Under the pieces are notes generated by a model, which had not been told where the DNA came from, made no database searches, and saw nothing but the letters and a program-made list of their open reading frames with translations. Positions 13,901-28,900 of a DNA stretch of 64,000 nucleotides are shown piece by piece. The position numbers and the translations under genes are program-made. Within the stretch, counting starts at the first letter, position 1, and each line of letters opens with the position of its first letter. Origin of the DNA: Alviniconcha marisindica (Eukaryota > Mollusca > Gastropoda > Provannidae); assembly GCA_018857735.1 (NCBI GenBank), contig JABMCL010002217.1, forward strand, positions 607,501-671,500. Direction: 5' to 3'.

Positions 13901-16900
13901 TTTTACAGCTTGCAGCTCAGATTCTAGAGCAGCCTTGGCATCACTCAGCTGCTGGAGCTGGTTCTGTGCATCAGACAGCTCTGCAGAGAGAGACAAGATC
14001 TCAGCCTGGAGATGTTCCCTTGCCGTCTCCAACTCTGCACTGGCTCTTTCCTGCTGACTCACAGCCTCAGCCAGCTGTGCCCCCTGCTCCTGGCTCCTGC
14101 CCCTCTCAGCCTCAAGGTCTGCACTCAGCTCCTCCTTCTGCTTTTCTAGGGCAGAAATCTGGGCTTCCAGGTCTTGGACACGTTCATTGAAGTCTTCAGT
14201 GACAGCTTCAAGGTCCGACTTTGTCAAGGCAATGACATCTTGAAAGCCAGCCAGACTGGCCTGCAGTCCAATCACCTCTTCGTCTCTCTCTGCCAGTGTG
14301 TCCTTCAGATGGGTGACCTCAGTCAGCATCTGCTCCAGCTCCGAGTCACGAATGCTCAGCGAGTTCTGGAGAGTCTCCATCATGCTCAGCATGGAGGTCA
14401 TCTGTGAGTCGAGCGACTCCTTTGTTTCCACGGTCTCCAGATGCGAGCTGCGCAGGTTCTCCACCATGACCAGGAGTTTTTCCACACACCTGGTCTTCTC
14501 CTCCACTGAGTACCTCAGCGACTCCATCTCTGTAGCATCCTGCCGACTGGAGGCTTCCCTCTCCTCCTTCAGCTGCTGCAGCTGGCGCTGGTGCTCCTCT
14601 AGGGTCTGCTGGAGGGAGGACCTCTCCTGGGACGCTTTCTCGCACTCCTCACGGGAGTCTGCCAGCTGCTGCTGCAGTGTCTTGCAGTCTTCCTGAGTCA
14701 GAATTAAGTCCTGCTGAAGGGTGGAGACCTGTTGCTGGGCTTTCACACACTCTTCTTGAGCTTCTGCTAGCTGCTGCTGGAGGGATTCCATTAGTTCCTT
14801 GGATTCGTCAACACCTTGCTGAGTCTGTGCCAGTTGCTCCTGGAGAGAACCTGCCAGTTCCTTGGATTTCTCACCATCTTGCTGACTGTGCTCCAGTTGC
14901 TGCTGAAGATCTTGCTGACATTTCTCAGCATGCTGGTGAAGTTCAACCAGCTGCTGCCGGAGAGAGAGGACTTCCATCTGGGCTTTTTCTGCCACCTGCT
15001 GCACCTGCTCCACTTGCTCCTCAATGGATGTGACCTTGACCTTGGCACTCTCCCCAGACTGCACGCTCTCGGTCAGCTGCTGAACCTGCTCCTGAAGTCG
15101 CTGGCAATACTCTGTGTATGCCTGAAGCTGCTGCTGCATTTCAGATGATTGTGCTGACTGTGAATCTACAGCATCATGTCCCATCGCTGCTTGGCTGGCA
15201 GCTGGCTGTCCCACAAGCCTCTCTTCCTCTTTGGGCACGCTGCTAGGAATGTCCGAGCTCGGTGCTGATGCAGAAAGTTGCTGCTGTGATAGCTGCTGTT
15301 CCAGGGCCTCCTTTTCTTTGCGGACCTCCTCCAGCTGGAAATTTTAAAAAACAAGTTAGAAGCCAAAAACAGTTGCTGTCAACATTCTGTTGTTAAACAT
15401 GAGACGGCATACCTGTAACATTTCCTCTCTCACTTTTTTTTTTAAAGCAACCATTCACTGTTCATTAAAACAGCACTGTGTGACCCTATTCTTTTCAGCC
15501 CTTTAAAAGGGTATATTTCTATTCATCATTAAGCCACTTAAATTATGAGTGCCTCAGCAACCCTTACTTATCCCACGCTCCTTCCAAAATCAACATGCAA
15601 AAAAGAATCCTGCTGATCCTTGAGAGAATGCACTTCCTCAGCAGTCTTTCACAGACACCTGGAAACTCATCTGTTCAGCTCAGTGCTGAACTGCCCCCAC
15701 CCCTCCAATTTATATTCTTAATTCTTTTCTATCTCCACTGAGCTTTTTTTCTTTTTGCTGTGTATCTTTGACACTATTACTGTGCCATGAGCATGACTTG
15801 TACATGGACACTGAGTGCTCTAAAAGTCTACAGTCATCCTCATCATCCTTCCCCCATAACTGACCTGAGTGTTTGCCTGCTGCAGCTGGAACTTGAGTTT
15901 CTTGACAGTGGCCAGAGCCTTCTTCAGGACCAGCTCCTTGTGGTCCATCACCTTCTCTCTGGCCAACAGGCTCTCTTCACGCTCTGCAGCCTCAGCCTTC
16001 AGGGACATCACAGACTAAATGGTGAACAAGGTGAAAAGGGGCATGGAAAATCCATGAACATAACTCTAAACCATTTTTGACAATGCTTTTGCCATAAAAG
16101 TTTGTTTTCGTTTCTTAATGTTGCACAGACAAAATCGAAGCAACAGCATAAAAGAGATGAATTTTCAATTCCACTGTAACCGCATGTTTCTTAAACTAAA
16201 TCATTTCTTTTTTCTTGAGTACTTCCTCTGTTCCCTTTCTATACACTGGGGGTGGGTTGGGTTGAAAAATGTGGCTTGTGAGAATGAAAAATGATTGTGG
16301 TAGAAAATCGCAAGTAGTCTGAGTTGCAATAGTCCCTCCCATCACCCAAAACATGTATCAGTTTCAACATTCTGAAGGGATGTCAGGTTTCAGCATTCTC
16401 CTCCCATAACCAAACATGCTTGATCACTACCTTGTCAGCTGCAGGTGCTGCAGCAGTGACTGATGATGAAGTGGCCGCTGCAGACCGTTCAGACTCAGCA
16501 GTCAGCTGCTCCAGCCTCTCCTCCATCTCCTGCATAGTCTCCACCAGTGACGCCATCTTCTCTTCCTTCACCCTCAGCTTCCCCTCCAGCTCCACAGCCT
16601 GAAAACACACACACCGGTCATCCAGGGTCACCAGCCACAATACCACAGCTGTGGAGTAAGTAACAAGATGGGGGGTTCTCACAGCTCCACAGTCTGAAAT
16701 GTAGATCCAGGATCAACCTCCAGAATACACAGACAGATCATCCAGGGTCACCCACAAGAACACACAGATAACCCAGGTTCATCTGCCAGAACACAGAGAC
16801 AGATCATCCAGGGTCACCCACAAGAACACACAGATAATCCAGGTTCATCTGCCAGAACACAGCGACAGATCATCCAGGGTCACCCACAAGAACACATCCA

Positions 16901-19900
16901 GGGTCATCCACCAAAAGAGCCACAGCTACGACAGCCACCTCAACTTTCACACAGTTCCTGAGCTCTGACAGCCGCAGCACCACAACTGTGGATTAAGTAA
17001 CAACATGGGGGAATCTGACACTAGTGACAGGGACAGATCAGCTGGCAGAACATCAGGCCAAAAAACACCAAAAACAAAACAAACAAAAAACAGAAGCAAT
17101 ACTGACATGGATTCAATTCCATCAATATCTGCATGCATGTTAAAAATCCCAAACACTGACAGCCATACCAATGTTTGGACACATGAAAATACAGCACACA
17201 GGAACAGGAACAGGTAGCATTGCTGCTGCAGCTGCTGTAGCTTTATCCAGGTAAAGCAACCTGAATTTTCCACAAGAGATAAATAAAGTATTATTAAAAT
17301 ATAAAAACTAATAAATTTCTTGCTTGATTCATGCGCCTGTAGCAATGTATTCACTTCAGGCTCCACAATCTAAGAGACAGAGACATCTAGTTCATCCAGG
17401 ATCACCAGCCAGAACATGACTGTTATAAATGAAGCCAGAAGGGGAGAAGGGGAGAAGGGGGGGGGGAGGGGGGGGGCTCTGGTGACAACTCTTGCTGGGT
17501 TCATGCACTAATGTCAGCTCAACAGCCTAAAAACATTTTTTCCACTCTTGCAGTAGTTCAGGCTGAAAAAATGCATCCCTCATTGCAAGAGCAGGCATAA
17601 TGTTTTGTTTGTTACAGAAACTATGTTTCTTTGGCCTGCACCCACCCACCCCCAAACACACATGAACAAAAGCTGAAGAAATGAAGACTGCCTACCTTGG
17701 CCTCGGCAGAGTGCAGCTGTGTTTGCAGCCCCACCATTTGATCGGCCTTTTGCAGCAGCTGCTGGTTCATGGCCTCCAACACCTGCTCCACATCCCCACC
17801 ACCACCACCTCCCTGCTCCTCTGCTGCAGCAAGCTGGCTCCTCAGCTCTGTCACATCCTTCTCCAATTCCGAGAGACGTGAGGCTGATGCATCTCGCTCA
17901 CCCTCAGTCAATGACAGCTGCTGGGTCAGGGATGATTCTGTTTCCTGGAGCTGGGTCTGTAGTGAAGACAAAGAGGCACGAGCTTCATTCAGCTCTGACT
18001 GCAGTCTGTCCACCTCTTCTTGGCTGGACAGTGTCATGGCCTGGGATTCAGACAGCTTCTCTGTGAGGTCCTTGTTCAGAGTTTCTAGCTCCACAATGCG
18101 CTGGCTTTCTGAAGCACTCTGTGATGACCTGCTTGCTTCAAGGTGGGATTGAAGAGTTTCTATTTCTTCTCGTAGAGATTCTCGTTCAGACAGCAACTGT
18201 TCAAACTCTTCCTGCTTAGCAGAAAGGAGGGACTGGGACTCTGAGAGTCTCTCCTTCAGGTCTGTGACCAGAGTCTCAAGTTCATCAACACGCTGGCCTT
18301 CAGCAGCTGCCTGTGATGACTTTGCCTGCTCCAGATGTGAGCTCAGTGTCTCTTTCTCTGCTTGCAGTGATGCAGCCAGTGCCTGGGAGTTGGCATACTG
18401 GTCCGAAAGGTCCCTGAGAGTCTGTTCTAGCTCACTGACGCGTTGAGCATGACTACCTGCCTCCTGCTGCAGTTCATCCAGCTGAGTCTGGACACTGTAC
18501 TTCTCTCTCTCCGCAGCAGCAAGCTGATCCTGCAAGGTCTGCAGTTGGGCTTGAAGAGTTTCCTTCTCTGTCTGGGCACTGGTGAGTTGCTCCTGCAAGA
18601 ACTGCACCTGACCGCATGAGGTCAGTAGCTGCTCCTGAGAAGCCTGCAGCTGTGTGTGAACAGTCTCCTTCTCAGCCTGGGCATTGGTGACCTGATCCTG
18701 CAAGCTTTGCAGTTGACCCTGTGAGGTTTGAAGCTGGTCCTGCAAGGACTGCAGCTGTTGTTGGGCTGCCAGCAGCTGAGCTTGCAAAGCAGACTTTTCC
18801 TCCAGTGAGGACTGCAGCTGCTGACCAAGTTCTCCCTCTGACTGCTCTGACACGGACTGGAGGTGAGCTATCAGCTCATTGGCTGAGAGAAGCTCCTGCT
18901 CCAGTTTCTGAACCCTGTTGTCAGCTTCTGCCTTGCCCACCAGGACTTCAGACAGTTTGGTCCCCAGCTCTTCCAGCTGCTCGGTCATCTTAGAGGCCAC
19001 AATCCCCATGTTGTCTTTCTCTGACAGCACTCCAGAGTATTTTTCACTGAGGTCAGCCAGCTGTTGGTTCAGCTTGCCCACTTCATTCTCAGCCTCTCCC
19101 TTCTCCATCAGTGTTTGGGAATATTTGGAGCCCAGTTCTGACAGCTGTTGGTCCAAAGCCTCAAGCTGGCTTTCAACCTGCCTCTTTGCTGACAAAGTCT
19201 CTGATAGACTTGTTTCCAGTTCTGCCTGACGAGCTGCAGCAGCCTCATCTGATGATGCTCTCTCCGACAATGCTGCTGATAAACTGGCCTCCAGCTCTTC
19301 AATCCGATTGGCTCTCTCGCATGCCTGTTGCTCTGCTGAATCTTTCTGCTCCTGGAGGACGTCCAGTTGACCCTGAAGTTCTTCAGCACTTTTGCCATAT
19401 AGCTGAAGTTGTTGGTTGTAGGTTTCTACTGTTTGTGTCAGCTCTGCCACCTGGTTATAAAATGAAGATCTGGTAAGTCAGAATATTTTTTATGACCAGC
19501 ACACTGAAGAATACCAGTCAACTGTGATAACTATATACAGTGTAAATGAATGAGTTAACACCAACAAATTTATTAATTGATTAGGTATCAAGAATTTAAA
19601 AAGAAAACAAAAGATATAAACAAACACTCTCTGGCTACACTGAAGGCAGAACACAATGAAAGGCCATCAGCAGATGGCTGACATCCTAATATTATAGCAC
19701 TCTGAAAGATACAGATTTTTTTAAATATATATGCAAATTATAAAGATAATTGTGGCAGCCAGTTAATTTCATGACAATCTTAATCTTAAACAGGGCAATA
19801 TACAAAATTGATTAACTCAGTGAAAGAAACCTTTTAGCAAATTACAACAACAACAAAAGTCAAGAAAATAATAACTTTTAACAGCATGTTACGAAAACAA

Positions 19901-22900
19901 CAAAGATCAGAACACCAATTAACAAAGACATTATCAAAATGTATGTTATCCTTCAATAGAAAGAACAAAAGTTTATTCTGATACTGACTGCAAGTTATTC
20001 TAAAGTGATACACTATCACTGGCTGATATTCTAAATCTAACATTAAGAAAACAAAAGAAATGTATTTAAGTAAAAAATAAAATCAAAAACCCAGAAGAAT
20101 TAACTTTAGCACAATTTAAATTCTTTTCAAATGGAGCATAACCTACAGTTACATACAACTGATAATGTTTGCTTATTCTGCTATCCACTTCTCCATTCAG
20201 ATCATAGCACAATCCAGCACAGGTCTAACTTGGGTGTTACTCTTGTTCATGCATATTATTCATGTACTGACACACACAGATTATTGGAAAGTACAGAGTA
20301 TGTGGTTTAGTAAACTGAAGTGTTTTTGTTTTTAAATTCAATATAAAAATATTTTTTTGTCTTAGTAAACTGATATAACAAACAAGTCTTCTTTCTTGTT
20401 TCTTTGTTTAATCATCATTTGAATAATAATAGGCTATCAAGTGTTTCTGTTTCACAAGCAGTAATCATGTGACCTGCCACCATTCACTTTAGCCAGGACC
20501 AAGCAAACATCACTGATAGAGCTGTTGGACAGGATTATCACTCCAAACAAAAGATCAAAATGATAAGTGTGCAACCAGACACCCACAGAAATGATAAACC
20601 AAGCATCTGATTCAGGGACTGATGGATTATATTGAATACAAGCCAATACTGATGTCAAAGGCAACACTTCATAGCCATAGGTGCCACATAGTATTGGGGT
20701 GCCACTGTGGTTATATAGATCTAGTAGCAGGCCCAGGCAGGACTAAATCTCTGGTATCATATGAAATCCACAAGGACTTGGAAGTCATCTTGATCTAGCT
20801 GGACTTATCTTGACTGGACTAAACCACTGAGAAAAGGGAGGTACAGCATTTGCCGAATCAAGACTCAAAAGAAGTAATAGAAACTTTTCAACAGGAGGAT
20901 GCTGAAAATATTGTTCTTCCAAGAGTAAGACAGTGCTGAGCCCAGATGCACAGTGAGGGCATGCTCCACAATCCCCAGTGAGGCAAAATCATCTAATACT
21001 GCCACTGGTAATTTTGTTATTTGTGGGTCCTAAACAGGGCACCCTGGGGACTAAATATAGCTGTATAAGAACTGGGTAGAAAAATGTCTCTCATCATGAA
21101 AATCTCTTGTTCTGGACAAGTGGCTAACATCTCAGTCCAACCACAAGAAGTACAAAATATGCTTTATGAATAAAATTATCAACTAATAAGCAAAGAAAAA
21201 ATCTACAGATGCACCTATATATGCACAAGGCTTTGATTACACATGCTTTAAAGAGAATTATCTGGATATATTTATGCCAAACAAGCTAAGAATATAGATC
21301 TGTTATCTACAAATAATAATATCTCAAATAAAAAATAAATAAAAAAGGGCGGAAGAAGAAGAGACCTAATATTATTTGACCAGTATTATCAACTTTCATC
21401 ACATCTGCAGAATAGACTGCAGCTTCTGTCAACAAAATAATTATGAACAAAACAAATATGTTATTTGTAATGTCACAACTGTTGTGTGCTGGTTTCAACT
21501 GTAATAATTATATTGATGACAATTGCTGTGATTGTTCATTATGAATATTAAAGTTCGTTTGTACCGCGTTTGTGTTTTGTATCAGCAGTTGTCCTGAGAT
21601 GCCCCTGTGCGGCTGATAGGACATTAAAATCCAATTACTAACTTGCAGCAGCAGAATTTGAATTTTATAAAGTAGGAAAAGAAAAACACAACAAAAGATC
21701 TACATTACAGAGAGCTAAAAAGCCTGACTGGAGTGTTCTAAAAGTTGACCTTGGTGGGGAAGTGGTAGAAGAAAGGAGACAGAGAGAAGTGTGACTACCA
21801 ATGTACACAAACTCCATTTATTCTATATCAGGATAATATTAATGTATAATGAATTCAACACTATTGGTGCAAAAAGATTTTACACGTTGTTGTTTTTCCT
21901 TCTTTAAAAAATAATAATTTGATCAAACTTGGTTTTTGAATCAGTTTTTGTGAACTCTATATGTTTTTTGTTGTTTTCAAATTGGGTAAAACATTTTCTG
22001 TCTACAAGAATAAGAAAAAAGCTCTTAGAATGTAAATTATGTCAGTAAAAAAAAATCAAGAAGTTTCTACCACATACTGTTCTCTGCATAGAAATGTCTC
22101 TACAATAAAACATAAAAAGAAAAGAAAAGAAAAGCTAGTAAACTGTAAAACTGCTTCCGAATGTGAGCAGGTATGCTACAGCATGGAACTGAAGTCAAAG
22201 CGCATGTACTCAAGTCTACCATATATATAGCTTTTACAGTTGCAGTCACTAGGCACAGTATGTTAAGGATTTGTTTCAACTTCTATCCATAAACCAGATG
22301 AGCAAAAGCACCACAATTTGTAATGCCATCCACACTTCATTACCACCCATTTTACATGTGTGATATTTTGTTCAGTTATGCCTTAAAGGCAATGCTTTCA
22401 GCCAATGCAGCGACTGAGATTTCCAACAAACAAATCAGAAACCAACTGAAGCTGGTAACTGCAACTAATAGTCAAATTTCTCTTTTCATTACCTGGCGAT
22501 AACAGATTGCATTGATTGGAAAATGAAAAACACACAAAAAACGAACAGATTAATGCAACACGACTGCATGCTCACATGCAATGAAAGAATGAGGTGATGG
22601 CAAATGATGATGGAATAAAGTGACAAACCAACCATGAACCAAACCCAAACCAATCAACAACTGAAAATCACAACAATTCTCAAAATTGGTCATGGTTGGT
22701 TTGCCTAACACTGGAGTGGATATATGATTAAAAGGTGACAGAGGTGAGGTTAGTGAGAATAACTGGGAATGCTGCAACTCTGTTAGCGTAAACAACTCAG
22801 CGCAATAATACAGCAGAGTTATATACATCCCGCGATCATCTTACGTGACTGTCCTTTTCCTTCAGCATCTGTCTCAGCTGATCTAGGGTACCATCAGAAG

Positions 22901-25900
22901 ATGTGTTTTCCTTGCTAGTTGTCATTGCTGCTGATTGGCCGCTGTTGAGTGGTGACTGAAGGGCGAAAGTGTCATCAATAAAAGGTACCGAAGGCGAGTT
23001 TTGTGTTGGTGTTGCAGTAAACTGTGCACCAAGAGTTGGGGTTTGGACCGGTGTAAAGTACTCTGTGATGGACATGCTGCTGTTGAGGGGGTCATGTGAG
23101 GTGGTGTGAGACTGTCCCATCTGAGACTGTAGGGAGGACAGCTCTTCCCTGGCCTGCTCAAGGAGCTCTGAAAGACTGGACACTTCTTGCCTGCTCTTAT
23201 CCAGCTGTTTAGTTAATGAAACAGCCTTGGCGTCCTTCTTTTTGACAGCCTTCTGCAGTTCAGCCAGCTTCTCTTTCAGTTTCTGGACAATGGCACTGTC
23301 TGTATCTGGTGTGCTTGTGACCATTGGTGGTGACTGTTGTGATGGGGAAAAGGGAGGAGAAGCAGGGTCTGTTGATTCCGTCTGTCTCAGTCTTTCAGCA
23401 GCTACACTCAGCTCATGCCTGGCAGCTGAAAGCTCTTGTTGCAAACTAGTGTTTTGCACCTGAAGCTCTGATCTAGCTCCACTGAGCATTAACAGTTCTT
23501 CCTGGAGAGTTTGTACATCACTTTGGGCACTGGCTGAGCATTGTTCCACTTTTTCCAGTGATGCTGATGAGTCTGCCAGTTGCTGTTGTAGGGTCGCTAT
23601 TTGGCTCTCCAGCTGTTGTCTGACATCTCCATGTTGTCTGATTTCTTCTGCTGAGTCTGCAATCTGCTGCTGTAAAGCCTTCACAGTGCCTTCCAGCAAC
23701 TGGTTTTGTTGCTGATAGCACTTGGAAGCCTCAGACGACTGTGCAAGCTGCTGATGGGCATTTGTCACCTGAACCTCAAGGTTCTCTCTCATCTTCACCT
23801 CTTGCTTGTGCTGCTCTGACAGTGCCACTAACTGCTGCTCAAGGCTGGAGATCTGCTGCTGGTCTTGTTGTGACTGCACTTCCAGTCTGTCTACTGTTTG
23901 TCTCAGGTCTTTATTGGCCTGACTCAGAGCAGAAAAATCATTTTCTGTCTGCTGCTGGGCACTGAGGAGACTTTCTATCTGTTGCTTAAGAACTACATTC
24001 TCCTTTGCTGCTGCAGTCACATCTGCTTGAGCATTTTCCAGCAGCTCAGTTTTAGCCCACAGCTCACCTTTGAGGTTTGACAGCATCTGCTCCAATTGCA
24101 TGAAGTCCTCATTTCCAGATATGATGCTCTGTTCCATCATCCTCACCTGCTCCTCAAGGAGGGAAATGCGCTCAGTTTTACTGGCGAGGTCCTGAGTGAG
24201 TGATGCCATCTGGGACTGGTATGCTGCAGCTTCCTCCCGGGCTCTGGCTTCCTGTTCCTGTAGTGTGCTGAGAGTCTGGTGAAGAGATTGCTTTTCGCCC
24301 TCAAGGCCTTCCACTTGGGACTGAAGGAAAGTCACTGTTTCTGTGAGTGTTACACATTTATCAGCAGCAGAAGCTTCAGAAACGTCTTTCTCTCTCAGAA
24401 GTTTCAGCAGCTTTTCTGCCCTTGTTTGCTGATACTCAGCTTCTTTCTCCACTTCAATCATCTGCTTGTTTGCAAGCTCCTTTTCATGGATCGCTTTCTT
24501 CACTGCTTCTTCAAGTGTAGCTACATTATCTGCCATCTTTCCCAACTCCTCCTGAGCTGCAGACTTCTGGACAACCAAAGCACTGTTTTCCTGTCGGATC
24601 TCTGCTGCTTGAGCTTCCAATTGCTGGCACTGGTTGGTGAGGTCTTCATGCAGGCGTCGGTAGTAGTTATCTGCCTCAGCTAGGTCTTGGCGGACTTCAT
24701 CCAGACGGCTCTCAAGCATGTGGTTTTCCTTCTCTGATTGCTCCAGCTTTGACTTCAGTGACCTCAGTGTCTCTGCTGTGGTCTCCTGCTCTGCCTCCAG
24801 CTCTTCTATTCGGGATGCCATCAAGGTGACTGCTGTAGTTTCAGGTTGGACTTGTTCCTGGGGGACACTTGTGGAGTTCTGCACACGCTCTTCCATCATG
24901 AGTAATTTCTCTGAGGTGGTTTGCAAGTCTGCTTTCAAAATTTGAAGTTGCTCTTCAAGACCAAGCTTCTCCTGTTGAAGGTGCTGGAGATCTTGCTGAG
25001 CCTGAGCCAGCTGCTCCTGAAGCCCTGGTTCCTGCAGGTCCTGACTGGACACTCTGATCTCTGAAACACCCTGAACCTGACTGGGCTGTGGTTCCCCACC
25101 ATGGCCTTGCAGCTTCTCCTCCAGGACACTCTTTTCTGCCTGCATGCGGTGGATGAAGTCTTCCGCCTTTGCCAGATGACCCCGCAGAGTGTCTCTCTCC
25201 CACTGGATTTCCTGCAGGCGCTGCTGGACTTCGGTCACATGGCTGCCCACCGAGGCATGCTCTGCAAGCAGCTGGTGCAACCTGGCCTTGAGGTCACGGA
25301 CATTGATCAGGTAGTTAAATTCTGCTCTGGAGCGTTGGTACACCATGGCTTGGACATCCAGCAGGTCATCCTCAAGTTGATCTCTGGCAGTTTCTACACG
25401 CTGAAGTCGTGCATCACATTCCTCAAGGTCCTGCTCCACAACATCATTCCTCTCCTCTGCTCGTTGCAAGGAGTCCTCAGCATCCCTGAGACACATCTCC
25501 AGCCTGTCCCGCTCTCTGAGCAGCTCCTGCATGTCAAAAGGTTCAGTGCTGAAGCTGGACTGGTGGCTGGGAGTAGCTGGTGGGGTGTCTGCCACTTCAC
25601 TCAAATTGCCTGCTGATGTTTTGGGTGTAGAAGGTGTTGAAAATGCTTGCTCCATACTCTTCAATTTCTTGGACAGCGACAGGAGCTTGGCATCTTTCTT
25701 TTTTAGTTGCTTCTTGGCCATGTCCAACTCTTCCCGTAGAGAGGACAACTGCTGCTCTCTGTTCAACAGTTCCAAATGAAAGCCTTCCACATCAGGGTTG
25801 GAACTCTTTTCCACATGATGACTTGAATTCATTTCTTCAGGAACTGAAGGTGTCACTGACTCTTCTGCACCAATGTTTGGCTGGTGTTCGTCATACACAG

Positions 25901-28900
25901 CACTTGTGGAAAGAACGTCTGCACTGCTGCTCAGATGTTGGGAACCAAAGATAGAAGAACCAGCTTCTGATGAGCTCCCACCTTGAAAATGCCCTTTGGT
26001 TTGATCTTTCAACCGTTTGTTTAAAGCTGCAAGCCTTGCCTCTTTTTTCTTCATGGTCTTTTGAAGCTCAGCAACTTGAGTCTTCAGCATAGAATTTTCA
26101 GCTGATGTTGATTCAAGCTGCTGTGCCAGAGATGACACAGATGACTGGTCAACATCTTTCTCCTGCAGCATGTTCTTCATGACGCTCTCCATCACATGAT
26201 TCTGTTGATCTTTCTCAGCAATGGCTTTTCTCAATTCTTCCATCTCATCCGTATTCTGCTGCAAGGTGTGTTCAAGATCTTGGCATCTTGTCACAAGAGT
26301 CTTCACATGCTCACTCCTCTCTTGTCTATCCACCTCCAGGATCCCTAGGTTCTCCTTCAGGGAAGCCACCTGGGCTTCAAGGTTCCTGATCTCAAAGGTC
26401 AGGTGCTGGTTCTCTTTTTCCACCACACTTGGATCTTCAACCGAAGATGCAGGTATTGCTTGAGTGTCTTGCTTGTGCATGAGTGCCTGCTGCTGCAAAG
26501 CTGTGACTGTGTCTTGGAGCTGTGTGCAGTAGTCTGTGTAGTTTTTGAGCTGCTGCGACAAAGAGGAGTGCTCCCTCTGCAGCTGTTCCATGTACTCTGA
26601 GAGCTGCTTCACTTTCTCTTGCTCTGACACAAAATCTTGGTGGGTGTGCTCCAGCTGCTGGCGGACAGTTGCCAGCTCAGAATCCTTTTCCTCAAGAGTT
26701 TTTTCCAGGGTAACTTTGTCACTCATCAAGTGATCAGTATCCTCCTCCTTGCCATGGAACCTCTGCAACATCCTGGAGATCTCCATGTCCTTCTTGGAGA
26801 CAATGTCTTTCCAGTGGAACTCTGCATCATAGAACCTGGTCTGCAGCTGCACAATCTCTGCATCCTTCTCATCACACAGCTCCTTCATCATGTCCCGCTC
26901 AATGGTAAGGTACTGCTTCTCAGCTAGCAGCTGCTGTAGTCGATCAGCCAGTTCCCCTGTCCCCAGGTCCTCCACAGACCCCTGCATGCTGTGTGAGCTG
27001 GAACCCATGTCTGACACAGACGATGCCGATAACACTTCTGTTGCAGTTCTGGTCATCTGCTCCAAAACGGCCACTTTTTCTTGTTCTGAAGGTTTAGAGG
27101 TATCTGATGATTGCAATAACTCTGTGTTGGGCTTGGTCGCTGATGCATGTTTTCCTTTGGCAGCTGTTTTCCTTTGCCTGAGGTTCAGTCCTTGGATGAT
27201 CTTTTCTTTCTTCTTTAGAGTCGTCTCAAGGCTTGTTTTGTCAGCTTGGGAAGCCTTAAGCTGCAGCTGGAGATCGTTGATGGATGAGGAAAGTGATTGG
27301 CATTGCTGTAGAGCAGCATCCAGCTGTTCTGTCAGCAGTGCAACCTGGGCTGCCCTCTCCTCTCGCTGGGCTGCCATTTGTTCTGGCAGCACCACCGGAG
27401 AACTTTCCTCTCCCTTCTTCTCCTGCAGATTTTTTGCAGCAGCCTCACCTTGGACCTGGGTACCCACAGATGATGTCAGCAACCCCGCCTTCAAACTCTC
27501 CACCTCCCTCTCCAACCAGTCTATCTTTACCTCCCTATTCTGCACCTCCCTTGAATACTCAACACCCATTGTGCTTATTTGTTCCCTTAAAACATCAATT
27601 TCTACAGTCTTATCTACTAACAGTTCATCCTTAGACTCAAGTTCAATCTTCAAAGCAGCTACCTTCTCATGGGCTGACTGCAAGCAGGATTCGAGTTCAG
27701 TCTTTGTCTTACTCAAACTCATGGCTTGGCTGGTCATTTCTTCCAGACCAGACTCTTTGCTTTCAAGTTTATGCTCCAAATTTGAAATCTGTCCTTCAGA
27801 ACTGGCTAACTTGCACTGCAATTCTTCGACTTCTTCTGCTAAAGTGTCTATGTGTTTTCTAGCATCTAGCAGCTCAGTTCTTAGACTTTCCAAGTCTTCC
27901 TCAAGACTGAGAGTCCTATTGCTGCTGGCTCTTGTTTGCTCTAGTTCCTTTTTCTGCTTGACAAGATCCGCCTGGCTTCTGCACAGTTCTGCCTCAAGTG
28001 ATGAGACCTGAATGTCCAGGTCTTTCATATCTGCCTGAGCATTCTCCAGGTGAGATTCTGCACTAGTCAAAGCTTCTCTGGTATCTTCATATTTTTTCTT
28101 CCAACCCTGCAACTCAGTCTCCAGATTCTGCACAAAATCTTCCTGTTCATGTGAACAGAGTTCAGTGCGCTGCAGGTGTGCCTGGGCATCCATTAATCTG
28201 TCTTCCAGCTCATCTTTCTCTCGGCAGAGGTCATGCACACCCTGAAGAGCCTCTTCAAGCCTGTCCTTCATGTCCTGCAGCTCATCCGTTTTCTCATCGG
28301 CAGAGATGCTGAGTTGTGCAGAGTCTTCCTGTGCTCTTGTCAGTTTCTGGAACATGGATTGCAGTTGGTCATCTTTGGATGCAGCTTCTTCTATTTTTTG
28401 TTCAAGCACCAACTCAAGCTCCTGGACCTTCTGTTCAAGTTCAACCAGCAGTGCATCTTTTTGTTGGAGTACAGTTGATAGTTCTGCGACTTCAGATTGC
28501 TTGGCAGTAAGATTTCGGGCCAGATCCTCCATCTTTCTCAAAATGTTTCTCATGTTATGTGTGGCCTTGTGGTGAGCTGCCTCCAAAGATGCCTGCTTCT
28601 CATAGCAGATGACAAGCTCATCCTGAACTGCTCCCCACTGAGTTCTGAAGTCACAAAGCTCTTCATCAGTTCGGACAAAACTAGCTTCTCTTTCATCACA
28701 GCATTTCTGTATTTCTTTGACCTCTTTGCTAAGTGACTCTGACCTCAATGCATTCCCTTCCCGCTCATTTTCTAAAACATGCTGCAGTTCCATCAGCTGC
28801 TGTTCAAGGAGAGCTTTGTCCTGAAGCAACTGAACTCTGACTGATGAAGCCTTCTCGGCTTTCTCCTGCAGGTCAGTCACCTCTTCTTGAAGGTTTTTAA

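Noticed and set aside
26890..28011. A 373-codon plus-strand frame within the giant golgin exon
   Set aside because: It is antisense to the coding exon and Ser/Cys-rich, as expected from complementing Glu/Leu/Lys codons; no splice or start context.
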